NCBI GenBank assembly: GCA_944322345.1
Contig: CALUOO010000002.1
Location: forward strand, 186,001 to 250,000
Length of the DNA: 64,000 nt
From: an uncultured Bacteroides sp.
Lineage (GTDB): Bacteria > Bacteroidota > Bacteroidia > Bacteroidales > Bacteroidaceae
Direction: 5' to 3'
Part shown: in pieces, positions 1 through 9,183 of the stretch
How positions within the stretch are numbered: position 1 is the stretch's first letter
How the letters are laid out: every line of letters begins with the position of its first letter
Made by a program: the position numbers and the translations under genes
Notes under the pieces: model-generated
What the model was told of the DNA's origin: nothing
Seen by the model: the letters and a program-made list of their open reading frames with translations, nothing else
The model's database searches: none

Positions 1-46
1 GGATATATAAAATCTGTTTGATTTTCATTGTAAGTGATGGTCTTTA

Positions 47-1369
47 TTATTCAATAACTAATTTACGTATACGGGCGTTACCCCAGTCTGCGATGTAAAT
101 GTCGCCTTGTTCGTTTACTGCCACTCCCCAAGGGTTTTTGAACAGTGATTCTGTTGGTCCTCCATCTTTATAACCTGCAGTTCCCGGTTGTCCGGCAACG
201 GTTGTTACAATTCCGTCGGCAGATACCATACGGATGCAGTGGTTGCCATAATCGGCTACGAACATATTTCCATCATTGTCAAACTTGATGTCTTTGGGAT
301 AATTGAAAAGCGCTTCTTCCAAAGGACCGTCGCGGAATGCACTACCACCGGGTGCATTAAGACGCTTGAATCCTTGTTCCGGGTAACGGACGTCCATTAC
401 TGATATGCCTTGTCTGAACTCTACGGGACTCGCATTTGAGTGGAGTGTAATATACAGTTCCCACGGTTTGGCTGGATTGATGGCCTGTCCGTATTGTGAA
501 CCCTTTGGACCTTTACATATGATATCGCCTTCGTAAGTCTCTGGATTGATTTTGGCAATATGTCCGGAACGGAACCGTGTGTACAGCATGCCATCGTATG
601 GGCAGAAAGTGATGAAGTTATTATACTTATCAGCATCAGGAATCATGTTGAGTTCTTCTGTCGTAAACTTAATGTTGCGCTGGCGGGGATACCATGCTTC
701 GCGGGGGTCAAAAGAGAAGGTTACTTCTTTTACTGACTCATGGGCGGCAGTCAGTATGCCCGTGCTGCGGTCTACCGTCAGTCCGTTTGCATACAGGATA
801 CGGTTGCTGGAAGTTTGTTCAATCAGTGCGGTAACAATGTTTTGTTCTTCGTTGATGCGGGCTATTCCGAATGTTCCTCCATCACGCCAGGACATGAACA
901 GGTTACCCTCTGCGTCCATATCAAGATATTTGCCATAGACTTGTGCTTCATTCAGTGTACCTGCCTTGAATGCCTGCTCTCCGTTCCCAGTCACTGTACT
1001 GACCAGCGCCTGTGTGTGGTAAGCATAGGTTTCATTGTAAGTTACAGAATCTTTTCCGACTACCACTGAAATCGTAGGATTATCTCCCGGAAGGCGAGGT
1101 ACAATTGCATAAATGCGCTCTCCGCTGGATGAGATGACCGATGCTCTTACTTTGTTGAAATACACTTTGATTTGAGTAGGGTCACTGCCAAAATTACTTC
1201 CGTCCAGAAGAATCTTGTCGCGTGCGCCTCCTTCTTTAGGAGAGAAGGAAGTCAATACCACTGGCTTGTTAGGGTCGTATTTTTTCCCTGCTTGCCCGTT
1301 ATCGTCTTCACAACTAGAAAAGCAAGCCAATGTGCTCAGAACACAAGCCAATAATGAGTAACGATTCAT
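47..1369 (-). CDS. IPT/TIG and NHL-repeat surface lipoprotein
   Basis: The N-terminus has a lipoprotein signal ending in a lipobox (FSSC, Cys about residue 20), followed by acidic residues typical of Bacteroides surface lipoproteins. Residues about 35-115 resemble an IPT/TIG immunoglobulin-like fold (SFSPKEGGARDKILLDGSNF). The C-terminal half shows NHL beta-propeller blades, for example NYPKDIKFDNDGNMFVADYG and NPWGVAVNEQGDIYIADWG. Proteins of this build are common beside SusC/SusD glycan-uptake genes, but the genes that would follow lie left of the window. No catalytic motif is visible. The likely role is glycan or protein binding at the cell surface (inference). A weak -7-like box (TACATTCG) lies on the minus strand at 1576-1583. 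Confidence 0.85.
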   Translation of the reverse strand: MNRYSLLACVLSTLACFSSCEDDNGQAGKKYDPNKPVVLTSFSPKEGGARDKILLDGSNFGSDPTQIKVYFNKVRASVISSSGERIYAIVPRLPGDNPTISVVVGKDSVTYNETYAYHTQALVSTVTGNGEQAFKAGTLNEAQVYGKYLDMDAEGNLFMSWRDGGTFGIARINEEQNIVTALIEQTSSNRILYANGLTVDRSTGILTAAHESVKEVTFSFDPREAWYPRQRNIKFTTEELNMIPDADKYNNFITFCPYDGMLYTRFRSGHIAKINPETYEGDIICKGPKGSQYGQAINPAKPWELYITLHSNASPVEFRQGISVMDVRYPEQGFKRLNAPGGSAFRDGPLEEALFNYPKDIKFDNDGNMFVADYGNHCIRMVSADGIVTTVAGQPGTAGYKDGGPTESLFKNPWGVAVNEQGDIYIADWGNARIRKLVIE

Positions 1370-1901
1370 AAAATGATAATTTAAAATTAGAATATGTTTA
1401 TGTTATTGATTTTTCTCTGTCTTTATTTGTCTGTTGTTTTTGTGAACAGATGTCTGGTTAATATTTTCTTAATTTTCATTTTTATTTGTATCATGTGGAG
1501 GTCTAGTTCAGTGGATGTATCTACTTGTTGTGGAAGATGAAATCCTGTTATTGTGCCTCTCTGATTATGCCGGCGCGAATGTATAAGCAAAAAGGCAATC
1601 CTTTTTTTATGAAATGTAAGGTTAAAGAAAGTGTAACGAGAATGAAAAGGAATGGTTAACGTATGTTTAGTTCGTGTGACAAAACCGTTAAGAAACCGGT
1701 TTGTCAGCAAAGGTTAGCTATCACGTTGGGAAAGGTTAGCCAACATGTCAGCAAAGGTTAGCCAACACGTCAGCTAACCTTTCCCAACAAACCGCTTTAT
1801 AATAAGGCTGGAATTTGAATCGGAAAGGGCATTTGTCCGCCTGTATGGCATATAGCCGGAGGGCTTTATGGAGATGTGTGTGAAAGAAGGGCTATGATCT
1901 G
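1370..1901. other. 532-bp intergenic region
   Basis: No credible gene was found between the NHL lipoprotein and the thioesterase. It holds the 22-bp repeat element at 1709-1793 and a possible minus-strand promoter box at 1576-1583. The short open frames here lack any recognisable family signal. Confidence 0.6.
1709..1793. repeat. 4 x 22-bp repeat element, AAAGGTTAGC family
   Basis: AAAGGTTAGC begins at 1709, 1731 and 1753, exactly 22 bp apart. An inverted copy (GCTAACCTTT) at 1773-1782 fills the fourth slot. The outer edges (GGTTTGT and ACAAACC) are also inverted, so the whole block can fold back. The same core recurs at 15869 and 27424. Confidence 0.9.
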
Positions 1902-2315
1902 TTACTCAGAGACTTCGAAGGGAACTCTCTGCTCTTTGCGGAATACGCTGGATTCGAATGTCGCAATCAGTTCTCCATGTTGGTTGGTGACATCTATCTG
2001 GTAGCAGCCTGTACTGCGACCGATATATCGTTCGCGTGCTTCGGCATATAGAGTGTCGCCTATGCCGCTTCCTCTTAGAAAAGTAATGTGTGAAGAGAGG
2101 GAGAAGGCAAGTGTGCCATGTGAATTGGCTGCTGCTGCCAGTGCCAGATCGGCCAACGTAAAAATAGCTCCGCCTTGTGTACGCCCTCCGGCGTTGAGAT
2201 GTTCGGGCTTGATGGTCAGTTGTGCTTTGCTGTATCCTTTGCGTACTTCGAGCAGTACGACACCTGCATTTTCTGCAAACAGGTCGTTCTTGAAAAAGTC
2301 TTGTGGAGTCATCAT
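1902..2315 (-). CDS. PaaI-family hotdog-fold acyl-CoA thioesterase
   Basis: A 137-residue single hotdog domain, the usual length for the PaaI/YdiI group. The signature segment around residues 41-66 (HLNAGGRTQGGAIFTLADLA) contains the Gly-rich turn and the Asp on the hotdog helix that these enzymes use in acyl-CoA thioester hydrolysis. The next segment (SLSSHITFLRG) is the usual core strand. The substrate cannot be told from sequence. The gene appears to stand alone, with a perfect -7 box (TACATTTG on the minus strand) about 45 bp upstream of its start and divergent from the glycosidase gene. The protein is expected to be cytoplasmic. Confidence 0.88.
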   Translation of the reverse strand: MMTPQDFFKNDLFAENAGVVLLEVRKGYSKAQLTIKPEHLNAGGRTQGGAIFTLADLALAAAANSHGTLAFSLSSHITFLRGSGIGDTLYAEARERYIGRSTGCYQIDVTNQHGELIATFESSVFRKEQRVPFEVSE

Positions 2316-2358
2316 AGAGGTTTCTGTAGCTTTGTTTCTTTTTATTTATGATTCTGCG

Positions 2359-2385
2359 CAAATGTATAAAAAACATCTATATTTG
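2359..2385. promoter_or_regulatory. Divergent Bacteroides -7 boxes
   Basis: CAAATGTA at 2359-2366 is TACATTTG on the minus strand and serves the thioesterase. TATATTTG at 2378-2385 on the plus strand serves the glycosidase. Both match the Bacteroides TAnnTTTG consensus. The plus-strand start of transcription would fall near 2392, which argues for translation of the glycosidase from 2419 rather than from the ATG at 2392. Confidence 0.75.
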
Positions 2386-2418
2386 TAATCGATGGCACTT
2401 TATAATTCTTTATCGGAT

Positions 2419-3393
2419 ATGAAAAGAAAATTGCTTTTTCTTCTTACGCTCGGGTTCTTCGTAGCAGCTTTGGCTCAGGAAGAACGTATGATGTATGGCG
2501 ATACCTCCCGTCTAGGAATACCTCATGCCAAAGATCCTCATGTGGTAAAATTCAAGGGAAGATACCTGATGTATTATTCCATTCCTCCGTTAAAAGGAGA
2601 CCCGCAATCCGGATGGAACATCGGAATTGCAGAAAGCCACGACCTTATCCATTGGGGGAAGGTGGGAGAGATTACTCCCGACAAGGGAGCTGACTATGAG
2701 AAGAAAGGGCTCTGTGCGCCCGGAGCGTTGGTGAGAGACGGAGTTGTGCATCTGTTTTATCAGACGTATGGCAATGGGAAGAAAGACGCCATCTGTCATG
2801 CCACTTCGGAAGACGGTATCCGTTTCCAGCGTAACCCTACCAACCCGATATTCCATCCGACAGGGGAATGGACCTGTGGAAGAGCGATAGATGCCGAGGT
2901 ATGCAAGTTCAAAGGGAAGTATTACCTCTACTTTGCTACCCGCGACAAGGACTTTAAGATACAGATGCAAGGTGTGGCGGTAGCTCCCGGAGATACCGAC
3001 TTCAGCCGTGACGACTGGCAACAGGCTTGTGACGCACCTATCCTGCGTCCCGAGCTGGAGTGGGAAAAGAACTGTATTGAAGGGGCTTCTATAGTCAGAA
3101 AAGGAAGAAAGCTCTTTATGTTCTATGCCGGAGCCTACAATAACGAACCACAACAGATAGGTGTTGCCGAGAGTAAGGACGGCATCCGATGGACGCGAGT
3201 GTTCGCCGAACCCTTTGTCCCGAACGGAAAGCCCGGTTCATGGAATGCCAGCGAGTCGGGGCATCCTCACCTTTTCGAGGATGAAGACGGACGTACCTAC
3301 CTTTTTTATCAAGGGAACAATGACCACGGACGTACATGGTACATCACTCAACAGGAAGTTTTCTGGAAAGGGGGAAAGCCTTATTTAAAGTAG
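2419..3393 (+). CDS. Five-bladed beta-propeller glycosidase (GH43/GH32-like)
   Basis: I chose the ATG at 2419. It starts a clean signal peptide (MKRKLLFLLTLGFF..ALAQ), and the ATG at 2392 coincides with the predicted transcription start. The mature protein shows repeated propeller blades of the GH43/GH32 superfamily: an Asp-containing first blade (PHAKDPHVVKFKGRYLMYYS), then DAEVCKFKGKYYLYFATRD, ENCIEGASIVRKGRKLFMFYAG and a final HPHLFEDEDGRTYLFYQG blade. Asp and Glu residues in these blades are candidates for the catalytic set. It is expected to be periplasmic and to act on an arabinan, xylan or fructan-type linkage, but specificity cannot be read here. It converges on the GH3 gene with a shared palindrome between them. 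Confidence 0.8.
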   Translation: MKRKLLFLLTLGFFVAALAQEERMMYGDTSRLGIPHAKDPHVVKFKGRYLMYYSIPPLKGDPQSGWNIGIAESHDLIHWGKVGEITPDKGADYEKKGLCAPGALVRDGVVHLFYQTYGNGKKDAICHATSEDGIRFQRNPTNPIFHPTGEWTCGRAIDAEVCKFKGKYYLYFATRDKDFKIQMQGVAVAPGDTDFSRDDWQQACDAPILRPELEWEKNCIEGASIVRKGRKLFMFYAGAYNNEPQQIGVAESKDGIRWTRVFAEPFVPNGKPGSWNASESGHPHLFEDEDGRTYLFYQGNNDHGRTWYITQQEVFWKGGKPYLK

Positions 3394-3401
3394 TTTCATT
3401 A

Positions 3402-3486
3402 AGTAGACGAGTAGACAAGCTGACGGGCAGACAAAGGAGTTGGTAAGTTACCAATCCCCTTGTCTGCCCGTCAACTCATTAACTCG
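3402..3486. repeat. Long palindrome with 8-bp period, probable bidirectional terminator
   Basis: The left arm reads in steps of eight (AGTAGACG, AGTAGACA, AGCTGACG, GGCAGACA) and is mirrored on the right. The strongest pairing is GACGGGCAGACAA at 3422 with TTGTCTGCCCGTC ending at 3472. It lies between two convergent genes and runs up to the stop codon of the GH3 gene. The same format recurs at 16866-16970. Confidence 0.8.
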
Positions 3487-3487
3487 T

Positions 3488-6082
3488 TTACTTTAACATT
3501 ACCGTCAGCCGGTTTTCATCGGGCGTATCGGAACTGTTACCGTACATTATCTCATACTCGCCGGGGGTGACACGCATCGTATTCGACTCTGTATCGAAGA
3601 ACTCGAATGCCGAGGCAGGAAGCTCGAAGGTGAGGGTAGATGCCTCTCCCGCATCCAGAGTCACAGTACGGAAGTCACGCAGGCTCTTCACCGCACCCTC
3701 CGGATCGTTCTTTTTGCGGATGTATACCTGTACTACCTCTGTCCCTTTCTTTTCGCCTGTATTCTCGATATTCAGGTTTAATACTACGTCTTTGCCTGCT
3801 TTTACCGATTTCTTCTTCAGCTTGCCGCCATCGATACGGAACGTTGTATAGCTTAGCCCGTGACCGAAGGGGAACAGGGGAGCTTCTGTCATATAACGGT
3901 AAGTGCGGCCTTTCATGCTGTAATCCTCAAACGGAGGCAGTTGCTCGGTACTCTTGTAGAAGGTGACAGGTAGCTTTCCGCAGGGGTTGAAGTCGCCGAA
4001 CAATACGTCGGCAACTGCTTTCCCACCGGCCTGCCCCGGATACCAGGCCTGTAGAATGGCATCGCACGACTTCACTTCGGGCGCCAACGCCATGGCTGAA
4101 CCTGAGCAATTGACAAATACAACCTTTTTCCCCGCCTGCTTCAACGCCTTCAGAATGTCACGCTGAACTTGCGGAAGCTCAATACTAGTCCTATCTCCGC
4201 CACTGAAGCCGGGCAGCTGGACATGTCCCATTTCCTCGCCTTCCAGTCGCGGAGAGATACCGCCCACAAAGATTACGGTTTCTGCGCCTGATATGCGGGC
4301 TAAGATATCCGATGCCGGAATCTGGCGTAAGCGACCGATGTCGAACTTGAAAAGAGCCTCGCCCTCTATCTGTTGATACTCGATACGGACTTGATAGTCG
4401 GTGTCGGCTGAGGCTCTCAGCGTATACTCATGACGCTCTGCGGGATGCTCGCCCCAGCAGTCGACCACTTTCTTGCCATTGATATAGATGCGGTAACCGT
4501 CGTCTCCTTCAGCCTTCAGGAGGTATTCGCCATCTGCTTTCGGGCGGAATGTCCCTTCGTAAAGCACGGAGAAGTGATGTCCACGGACACGTGCGGCAAA
4601 GTCGTTCGCACGGTTGCCTTCCTGCCGGATAGGACGATCGAAGCGGACTTCGGCCACTTTCTCTCCCTCCATCGTAAGGTTGTTCCAGTAGCTGGCCATC
4701 ATTCCCGGACGGTCTTTGCAGGTAAACTCATTGAAATGGGATACAAACGTATGGTTGGTCAGCAACTCGCAGCCACGTTCATAGGGCATATCGCCCAGCT
4801 TTTCCCTTATGCCCGCAAGGATGGTAGTGGTGTGCGAAGGACGTCCTTCGTAGTTTCCCCACTGCATCACCGAGTCGTTTGCATTCGGTCCCATTACCAC
4901 TACGCCACGGGCTTCTTTCCGTAGCGGCAGTACACCATTATTATATAAGAGCACCATCGACTGCCTTGCCATGTCGAGAGCCATTTGTTTGTGAGTGTCG
5001 CAGTCTACCGTGTCGATACCGATACGGCTCCAAGGAACTATCGCATCGTCGTCCATCTCACCCAGCGAGAAACGGGCTACCAGCAGCCGACGGAGGCTGG
5101 TGTCAATACGCTCCTCCGAGATAAGCCCCTTCCGGACTGCCTCTACCAGATGCCCGTATTCTCCTCCGCACTCAAGGTCGGTACCATTCTCCACTGCCGA
5201 AGCACTGGCATGAGCTGCGTCAGGGTGCGTTTCGTGACGTCCTTTCACAAAGAAATCACTGATGGCTCCGCAATCGCTGACCACCAGATGCTTATACCCC
5301 CACTCATCGCGAAGTATCTGTGTCAGCAGCCGGTTGCTTCCACAGCAGGGTTCGCCCTCAAACCTCTGATAGGCGCACATTACCTCTTTCACATCGGCTT
5401 CCTGCACAAGCGCCTTGAAGGCGGGCAGGTATGTCTCCCATAAATCGCGGGGATCGAGGTCTTCTACGTCGAATTGGTGGCGCAGCGACTCAGGCCCGCT
5501 ATGCACGGCATAATGCTTTGCGCAGGCGTGAGTCTTATCATAAGGAGCATCTTCCGGACCTTGCAGCCCCTTCACCACAGCCACTCCCATACGCGATGTG
5601 AGCCACGGGTCTTCCCCCCACGTCTCCTGTCCGCGTCCCCAACGAGGGTCTCGGAAGATGTTGACGTTGGGCGTCCAGAACGTAAGTCCCTCGTTGATTC
5701 TGCCGTAACGTCCCTTTCGGTGTGCATCGTGGTACTTTGCCCGTGCCTCGTCACTTATGGCTGAATAGGTTCTTTCCACAGCTTCCATATCAAACGAAGA
5801 TGCCATTCCCATCGTGATAGGGAAAACCGTGGCAAGTCCGTTGCGTGCTACGCCGTGCAGTGCCTCGCTCCACCAGTCATACGGGCGGATACCCAGCCGC
5901 TCTATGGCAGGGGAGGAGTTCTTCATCAGACTCACCTTTTCTTCCAGTGTAAGTCGTCCGAGCAGATCGTCGGCACGCTCCTCGGCAGTCAGCTTAGGAT
6001 TCCGGTAAGGTTCGTTTTGGGCTTGTAGCCCGCCCAATGTGGTAGCGAGCAGACATGAGAGGGTAAGGATGGCTTTTCTCAT
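3488..6082 (-). CDS. Glycoside hydrolase family 3 with PA14 insert
   Basis: An 864-residue exported enzyme with a signal peptide ending near residue 22. The GH3 TIM-barrel domain is followed by the second alpha/beta domain. Asp270 in VVSDCGAISDF is the expected nucleophile, and KHYAVHSGP about residues 189-197 is the usual substrate-binding KHY motif. A PA14 domain (about residues 455-585, with YEGTFRPKADGEYLLKAEGD) is inserted in the second domain, as in many Bacteroides beta-glucosidases and beta-xylosidases. A fibronectin-III-like domain closes the C-terminus. The enzyme removes single sugars from the non-reducing end of beta-glycans in the periplasm. Glucose or xylose specificity is not decidable here. 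A -7 box (TAACTTTG) lies at 6119-6126 on the minus strand. Confidence 0.93.
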   Translation of the reverse strand: MRKAILTLSCLLATTLGGLQAQNEPYRNPKLTAEERADDLLGRLTLEEKVSLMKNSSPAIERLGIRPYDWWSEALHGVARNGLATVFPITMGMASSFDMEAVERTYSAISDEARAKYHDAHRKGRYGRINEGLTFWTPNVNIFRDPRWGRGQETWGEDPWLTSRMGVAVVKGLQGPEDAPYDKTHACAKHYAVHSGPESLRHQFDVEDLDPRDLWETYLPAFKALVQEADVKEVMCAYQRFEGEPCCGSNRLLTQILRDEWGYKHLVVSDCGAISDFFVKGRHETHPDAAHASASAVENGTDLECGGEYGHLVEAVRKGLISEERIDTSLRRLLVARFSLGEMDDDAIVPWSRIGIDTVDCDTHKQMALDMARQSMVLLYNNGVLPLRKEARGVVVMGPNANDSVMQWGNYEGRPSHTTTILAGIREKLGDMPYERGCELLTNHTFVSHFNEFTCKDRPGMMASYWNNLTMEGEKVAEVRFDRPIRQEGNRANDFAARVRGHHFSVLYEGTFRPKADGEYLLKAEGDDGYRIYINGKKVVDCWGEHPAERHEYTLRASADTDYQVRIEYQQIEGEALFKFDIGRLRQIPASDILARISGAETVIFVGGISPRLEGEEMGHVQLPGFSGGDRTSIELPQVQRDILKALKQAGKKVVFVNCSGSAMALAPEVKSCDAILQAWYPGQAGGKAVADVLFGDFNPCGKLPVTFYKSTEQLPPFEDYSMKGRTYRYMTEAPLFPFGHGLSYTTFRIDGGKLKKKSVKAGKDVVLNLNIENTGEKKGTEVVQVYIRKKNDPEGAVKSLRDFRTVTLDAGEASTLTFELPASAFEFFDTESNTMRVTPGEYEIMYGNSSDTPDENRLTVMLK

Positions 6083-6118
6083 GGTCTATGTATTTTAGTA
6101 GTTAATGTTATGTAGAGG

Positions 6119-6126
6119 CAAAGTTA
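6119..6126 (-). promoter_or_regulatory. -7 box for the GH3 gene
   Basis: CAAAGTTA on the plus strand reads TAACTTTG on the minus strand, a full match to TAnnTTTG. The leader to the start codon would be about 30 nt. Confidence 0.7.
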
Positions 6127-6301
6127 GGCGATTCCCAAGAATATGCAAAAGATTGAGGAAGAGATTTCTGCAGTCTCTTTTCATTCTGCTGTCTCACTGT
6201 CTGACATCCTTGGGGAGATGACTTCCCGACATCCTTTGCTGTAATAAAAGATTACCATTTTAAAGCTTGCGTTTTTCGTCTGTTATTCCTGATAATTTGT
6301 G

Positions 6302-6389
6302 AAGGTAGCTTTAGTGATTGTTTAAGGTTGCTTTAGAGGGTGTCGAAGGTTGCTTTAGAGGAGGTCGAAGGTTGCTTTAGAGGATTTTA
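6302..6389. repeat. 4 x 22-bp repeat element, AAGGTTGCTTTAGAGG family
   Basis: Four units start at 6302, 6324, 6346 and 6368 with an exact 22-bp period. The first is diverged; units 2-4 share AAGGTTGCTTTAGAGG. The block is followed by a hairpin at 6394-6428 and a 16-nt tail (GTGTAAAATAATTTCG) at 6497-6512. The same order and spacing occurs at 11634-11845. The rest of 6127-6528 holds no gene. Confidence 0.9.
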
Positions 6390-6393
6390 ACAA

Positions 6394-6428
6394 ATACCCT
6401 ACCTCAGGAGCTTTCTGAGAGGGGGTAT
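6394..6428. repeat. ATACCC..GGGTAT hairpin of composite element
   Basis: ATACCC at 6394 pairs with GGGTAT ending at 6428, with an inner CTCAG/CTGAG stem. Similar hairpins sit at 11727-11760 and 14191-14223. It may be a second terminator downstream of the B12 operon on the minus strand. Confidence 0.65.
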
Positions 6429-6528
6429 CCGGTAATTTATCTCTTGCAATGCCTCTACGGATTTTTTGCCACAGTCTTTCTGTATATTACGTTTGCGTGT
6501 AAAATAATTTCGTAATATGAAATAGATA

Positions 6529-6566
6529 AACCCGCAGCATGGAAGTCTATTCTCACGCTGCGGGTT
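6529..6566 (-). terminator. Terminator of the B12 uptake operon
   Basis: A perfect 10-bp stem (AACCCGCAGC / GCTGCGGGTT) with an 18-nt loop lies about 50 nt past the stop of the last gene of the operon. On the minus strand it is followed by TTTATCTATTT. Confidence 0.8.
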
Positions 6567-6617
6567 GTCTTGCTTCGGACTATCTATAAAAAGTAATTGC
6601 CTGTCTGCGAAGGCTGC

Positions 6618-7949
6618 TTATTCACGTGTCGGAATCTCCTCTCCCAATATGTGAAGGTCTTCCACACCGGTGATTTCTGTTGAGCATTCACCTATCCAAC
6701 CGTTCTCTTGGTTCACTCCACAGTATATTTTGATGAAGTCTACTCCCGGCAATTTCACCTTCTGACCTTTGGAATTGACTGCCCAGTCGATATCTATCGA
6801 TGACTCGTCCTTCGTATTTACCTCATTGTCTACATATCCGTAGCGGAACTTGTAGAGTACGTAGTATGTGCCCTTACCGCTCTCGTCAATACCGTTTTGG
6901 GGCAGGCAGGTTCCACGGAAGGTTAGCTTGTCACCCTCGAACCATTGCGGAAAATAGGGCTGACGGTGATATACGTTCTTCACTTTGTAGCCACTGTTGC
7001 CTTGGTTGTCTTCCCAACGGATATATTCATCCATAGGTGGGACTATCGGATTGCCCATATTTTCGTCCGGCCGATAGTAGGTTATCTCATAGTTCTTGTA
7101 GCAGTTGACATTGTTTCCGGCTTCGACTGCCATATCGTACCAGAGCTCTTGCGTAGGGTCTTCGTGTGCACTGCCGGCTATCTCATACCACTCATTTTCA
7201 TCGGGAAGTCCGTTCTGGTTCTGGTCGTAGGCCACCATAATGATTCCCGGCTCACAGCTTCCGCCCTCCGGAGCGTTGGAATCGGGGTTGGCTGCCGAGT
7301 AGAACGCATTGCCCAATACTCTGAAATCGCGCAGTCCTTCCTTGTTTTCGATAGTGTGGTCGAAGCCTACAACGACATATCCTCCATAACCTCCAAGTGT
7401 GATCATGATTTTTTTGTTGTTTCCTATGGCATCCAACACCTTCTGGTTCATGCTCTCTTGAGTATCTCCTTCCTCGTATGCAGGCAGCACGTTAGTAAAC
7501 TGTCCCACTGCCGGCATAAAGTCAAGCACCTTTGTAACATAGGCTGTTGCACTGCCCGAAGTAGGAGGAAGCACATCATCAAAGCCTACTGTGACTGTAT
7601 ACAAGTAGTCGAATGAGACATTCCCCTGCTTGGCACGAAGCGTGAGCTGGTAGCTTCCAGCCTGCGCGAACATATACTCAAGGGTTTTCGAGGTGGCGAT
7701 TTCCTCACCGTCAAGCAGCCATTGGTAGCTCACTCCCTCATCGTTTACACTCTCTACGGCTACCCTTAACAGCTGGTCGACCGAGACGTTGAATCCTCCT
7801 TCGGGCGCATTCACCCGGATGTCTTCGCTCTTTAATACATAGTCTTTACTCTCTTTAGGATCATCCTCGCTACACGATGATAACCCGCATCCCATAGCCA
7901 GCGCCAGTGAGAAAGTAGCAGTGGCATACTTCATAAAAGAATGTTTCAT
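6618..7949 (-). CDS. PKD-like surface lipoprotein of the B12 operon
   Basis: This is the third gene of the btuB-btuG operon, 21 bp after btuG. It is a lipoprotein (lipobox LSSC, Cys26) with an acidic stretch behind the Cys. Residues about 45-125 form a PKD/Ig-like domain (SYQWLLDGEEIA, GSYQLTLRAKQGN). The C-terminal 300 residues form a separate domain with ITLGGYGGYVVVGFDHTI, VLGNAFYSAANPDSNAPEG and a Ca-site-like DQNQNGLPDENEW loop. Proteins like this accompany B12 transport genes in Bacteroides. A role as an extra surface cobamide binder or helper to BtuB/BtuG fits the context, but I cannot assign it to the BtuH family by sight. Confidence 0.82.
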   Translation of the reverse strand: MKHSFMKYATATFSLALAMGCGLSSCSEDDPKESKDYVLKSEDIRVNAPEGGFNVSVDQLLRVAVESVNDEGVSYQWLLDGEEIATSKTLEYMFAQAGSYQLTLRAKQGNVSFDYLYTVTVGFDDVLPPTSGSATAYVTKVLDFMPAVGQFTNVLPAYEEGDTQESMNQKVLDAIGNNKKIMITLGGYGGYVVVGFDHTIENKEGLRDFRVLGNAFYSAANPDSNAPEGGSCEPGIIMVAYDQNQNGLPDENEWYEIAGSAHEDPTQELWYDMAVEAGNNVNCYKNYEITYYRPDENMGNPIVPPMDEYIRWEDNQGNSGYKVKNVYHRQPYFPQWFEGDKLTFRGTCLPQNGIDESGKGTYYVLYKFRYGYVDNEVNTKDESSIDIDWAVNSKGQKVKLPGVDFIKIYCGVNQENGWIGECSTEITGVEDLHILGEEIPTRE

Positions 7950-7970
7950 AATTGGTTTGATATATAAAGG

Positions 7971-9161
7971 TTAGTAAAACTCCTTGGTCGAGAATACGAA
8001 ATGAGCCGGAATATCACCTGCCCGGACTTTCCACTTCAGTTTCCCGGTAGGGGAGAAGCAGTACAAATAGCCCGGAGTCACATAGTCAGTCGCATCGGCG
8101 ACAAATATCTCCCTTGTGTTCGGGTTGACCGCCACGCCGTATGGAACCTTGATTTCCTTATCCGTGCCGTCTGTTATAAAGCTTTTGGTCACTATCTGCT
8201 GTTTCGCTACGTCATACAGAGCGTAGCTTACGGTATTGCTCTCCGTCACGTAGCTCCACTCCACACTGGTCATATAAAGTGAGTCTCCGCAAAGGCACAT
8301 CTCGCTGGCGGCAAGCCCCAGTCTGCCCGTCACCTGCTCTGTCTGGCTGTCAATGATATATACGTCAGACCCTACTCCATAGTAGTCGCCCCTCGAACTT
8401 ACGTATATCCTGCCAAACCGGTCTATCTCCATCCTATGGAGGTTAATGGCAACATCGATGGTATTTACCACCTGAAAGCTTTCAAGGTCTACTACAGACA
8501 CCGTACGGTCGTAGTTGGGGAATCGGTAACCGCCCGAATTTGCTACATAAAGCTTACCGTTGCACACCACCATCTCCTCCGGCTGATAGCCTACAACTAC
8601 TTCCCGGGTAATGGCTAACGTTGCTGTATCCACCTCTACCACTTTCCCCGGACGTGCGTCAGGGTCTATCTGCACCGGTCCGGCATAAGAGCTGACATAT
8701 GCCTTTCCTTCATTAAAGACTATGTAACGGCAGTTTGTGATATCTATGCTACCTAAGTGTTGAGCTGTATGAACGTCCATTACCTCCACAAAGTGGGAAC
8801 AGTTGATGACTGCGTAGAGCTTCTCTCCGTAGATACCAATGTCGTTTCCCACATCTCCCAACTCCTTTACCACGCCGGGGTTACGTTCGGCATAGATGTT
8901 CCGATGGTATTTCCCCGTACCATAGTCAAAGTAGTCGATGGTCGCCTTATTGCTTCCCATATTCCCCTCATTGAGGAGAAAGAAACCCTTGATGCTTTCG
9001 TTGCCGGCAGACGGATCCATGTCTCCTCCACCTTGAGGGGGAGCCACAACCTCTTCTTCCGACGGGATGACAGGCAGTTCGCCCCTGCATGCTGCCATGG
9101 CAGACAGGAGAAAGAACAGTGCGGCACTTGCTGCCGTCAGGCTTTTTCTTTGTTTTCTCAT
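7971..9161 (-). CDS. btuG: BtuG-like surface vitamin B12-binding beta-propeller lipoprotein
   Basis: A 396-residue lipoprotein (lipobox SAMAAC, Cys25) made of YncE/DUF5074-type propeller blades, for example GNDIGIYGEKLYAVINCSHF, PEEMVVCNGKLYVANSGGY and VAINLHRMEIDRFGRIYVSS. Length, lipoprotein sorting and position directly behind a BtuB receptor under a cobalamin riboswitch match BtuG, the Bacteroides outer-surface protein that binds cobamides with very high affinity and passes them to BtuB. It is in the same operon as btuB (22-bp gap) and the PKD-like lipoprotein. The assignment rests on context plus fold. A generic YncE-type protein is the alternative. Confidence 0.85.
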   Translation of the reverse strand: MRKQRKSLTAASAALFFLLSAMAACRGELPVIPSEEEVVAPPQGGGDMDPSAGNESIKGFFLLNEGNMGSNKATIDYFDYGTGKYHRNIYAERNPGVVKELGDVGNDIGIYGEKLYAVINCSHFVEVMDVHTAQHLGSIDITNCRYIVFNEGKAYVSSYAGPVQIDPDARPGKVVEVDTATLAITREVVVGYQPEEMVVCNGKLYVANSGGYRFPNYDRTVSVVDLESFQVVNTIDVAINLHRMEIDRFGRIYVSSRGDYYGVGSDVYIIDSQTEQVTGRLGLAASEMCLCGDSLYMTSVEWSYVTESNTVSYALYDVAKQQIVTKSFITDGTDKEIKVPYGVAVNPNTREIFVADATDYVTPGYLYCFSPTGKLKWKVRAGDIPAHFVFSTKEFY

Positions 9162-9183
9162 ACCTTATATTATATGTATATGT

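Noticed and set aside
4430-5443. Long plus-strand open frames opposite the GH3 gene
   Set aside because: They are shadows of a well-supported GH3 coding sequence and show no domain or signal of their own. The same applies to the open frames opposite btuB, the S9 peptidase, the SNF2 gene and the HTCS.
6394-6428. Main terminator of the B12 operon
   Set aside because: The hairpin at 6529-6566 is closer to the stop codon and more stable. The 6394 hairpin fits better as part of the repeated composite element.
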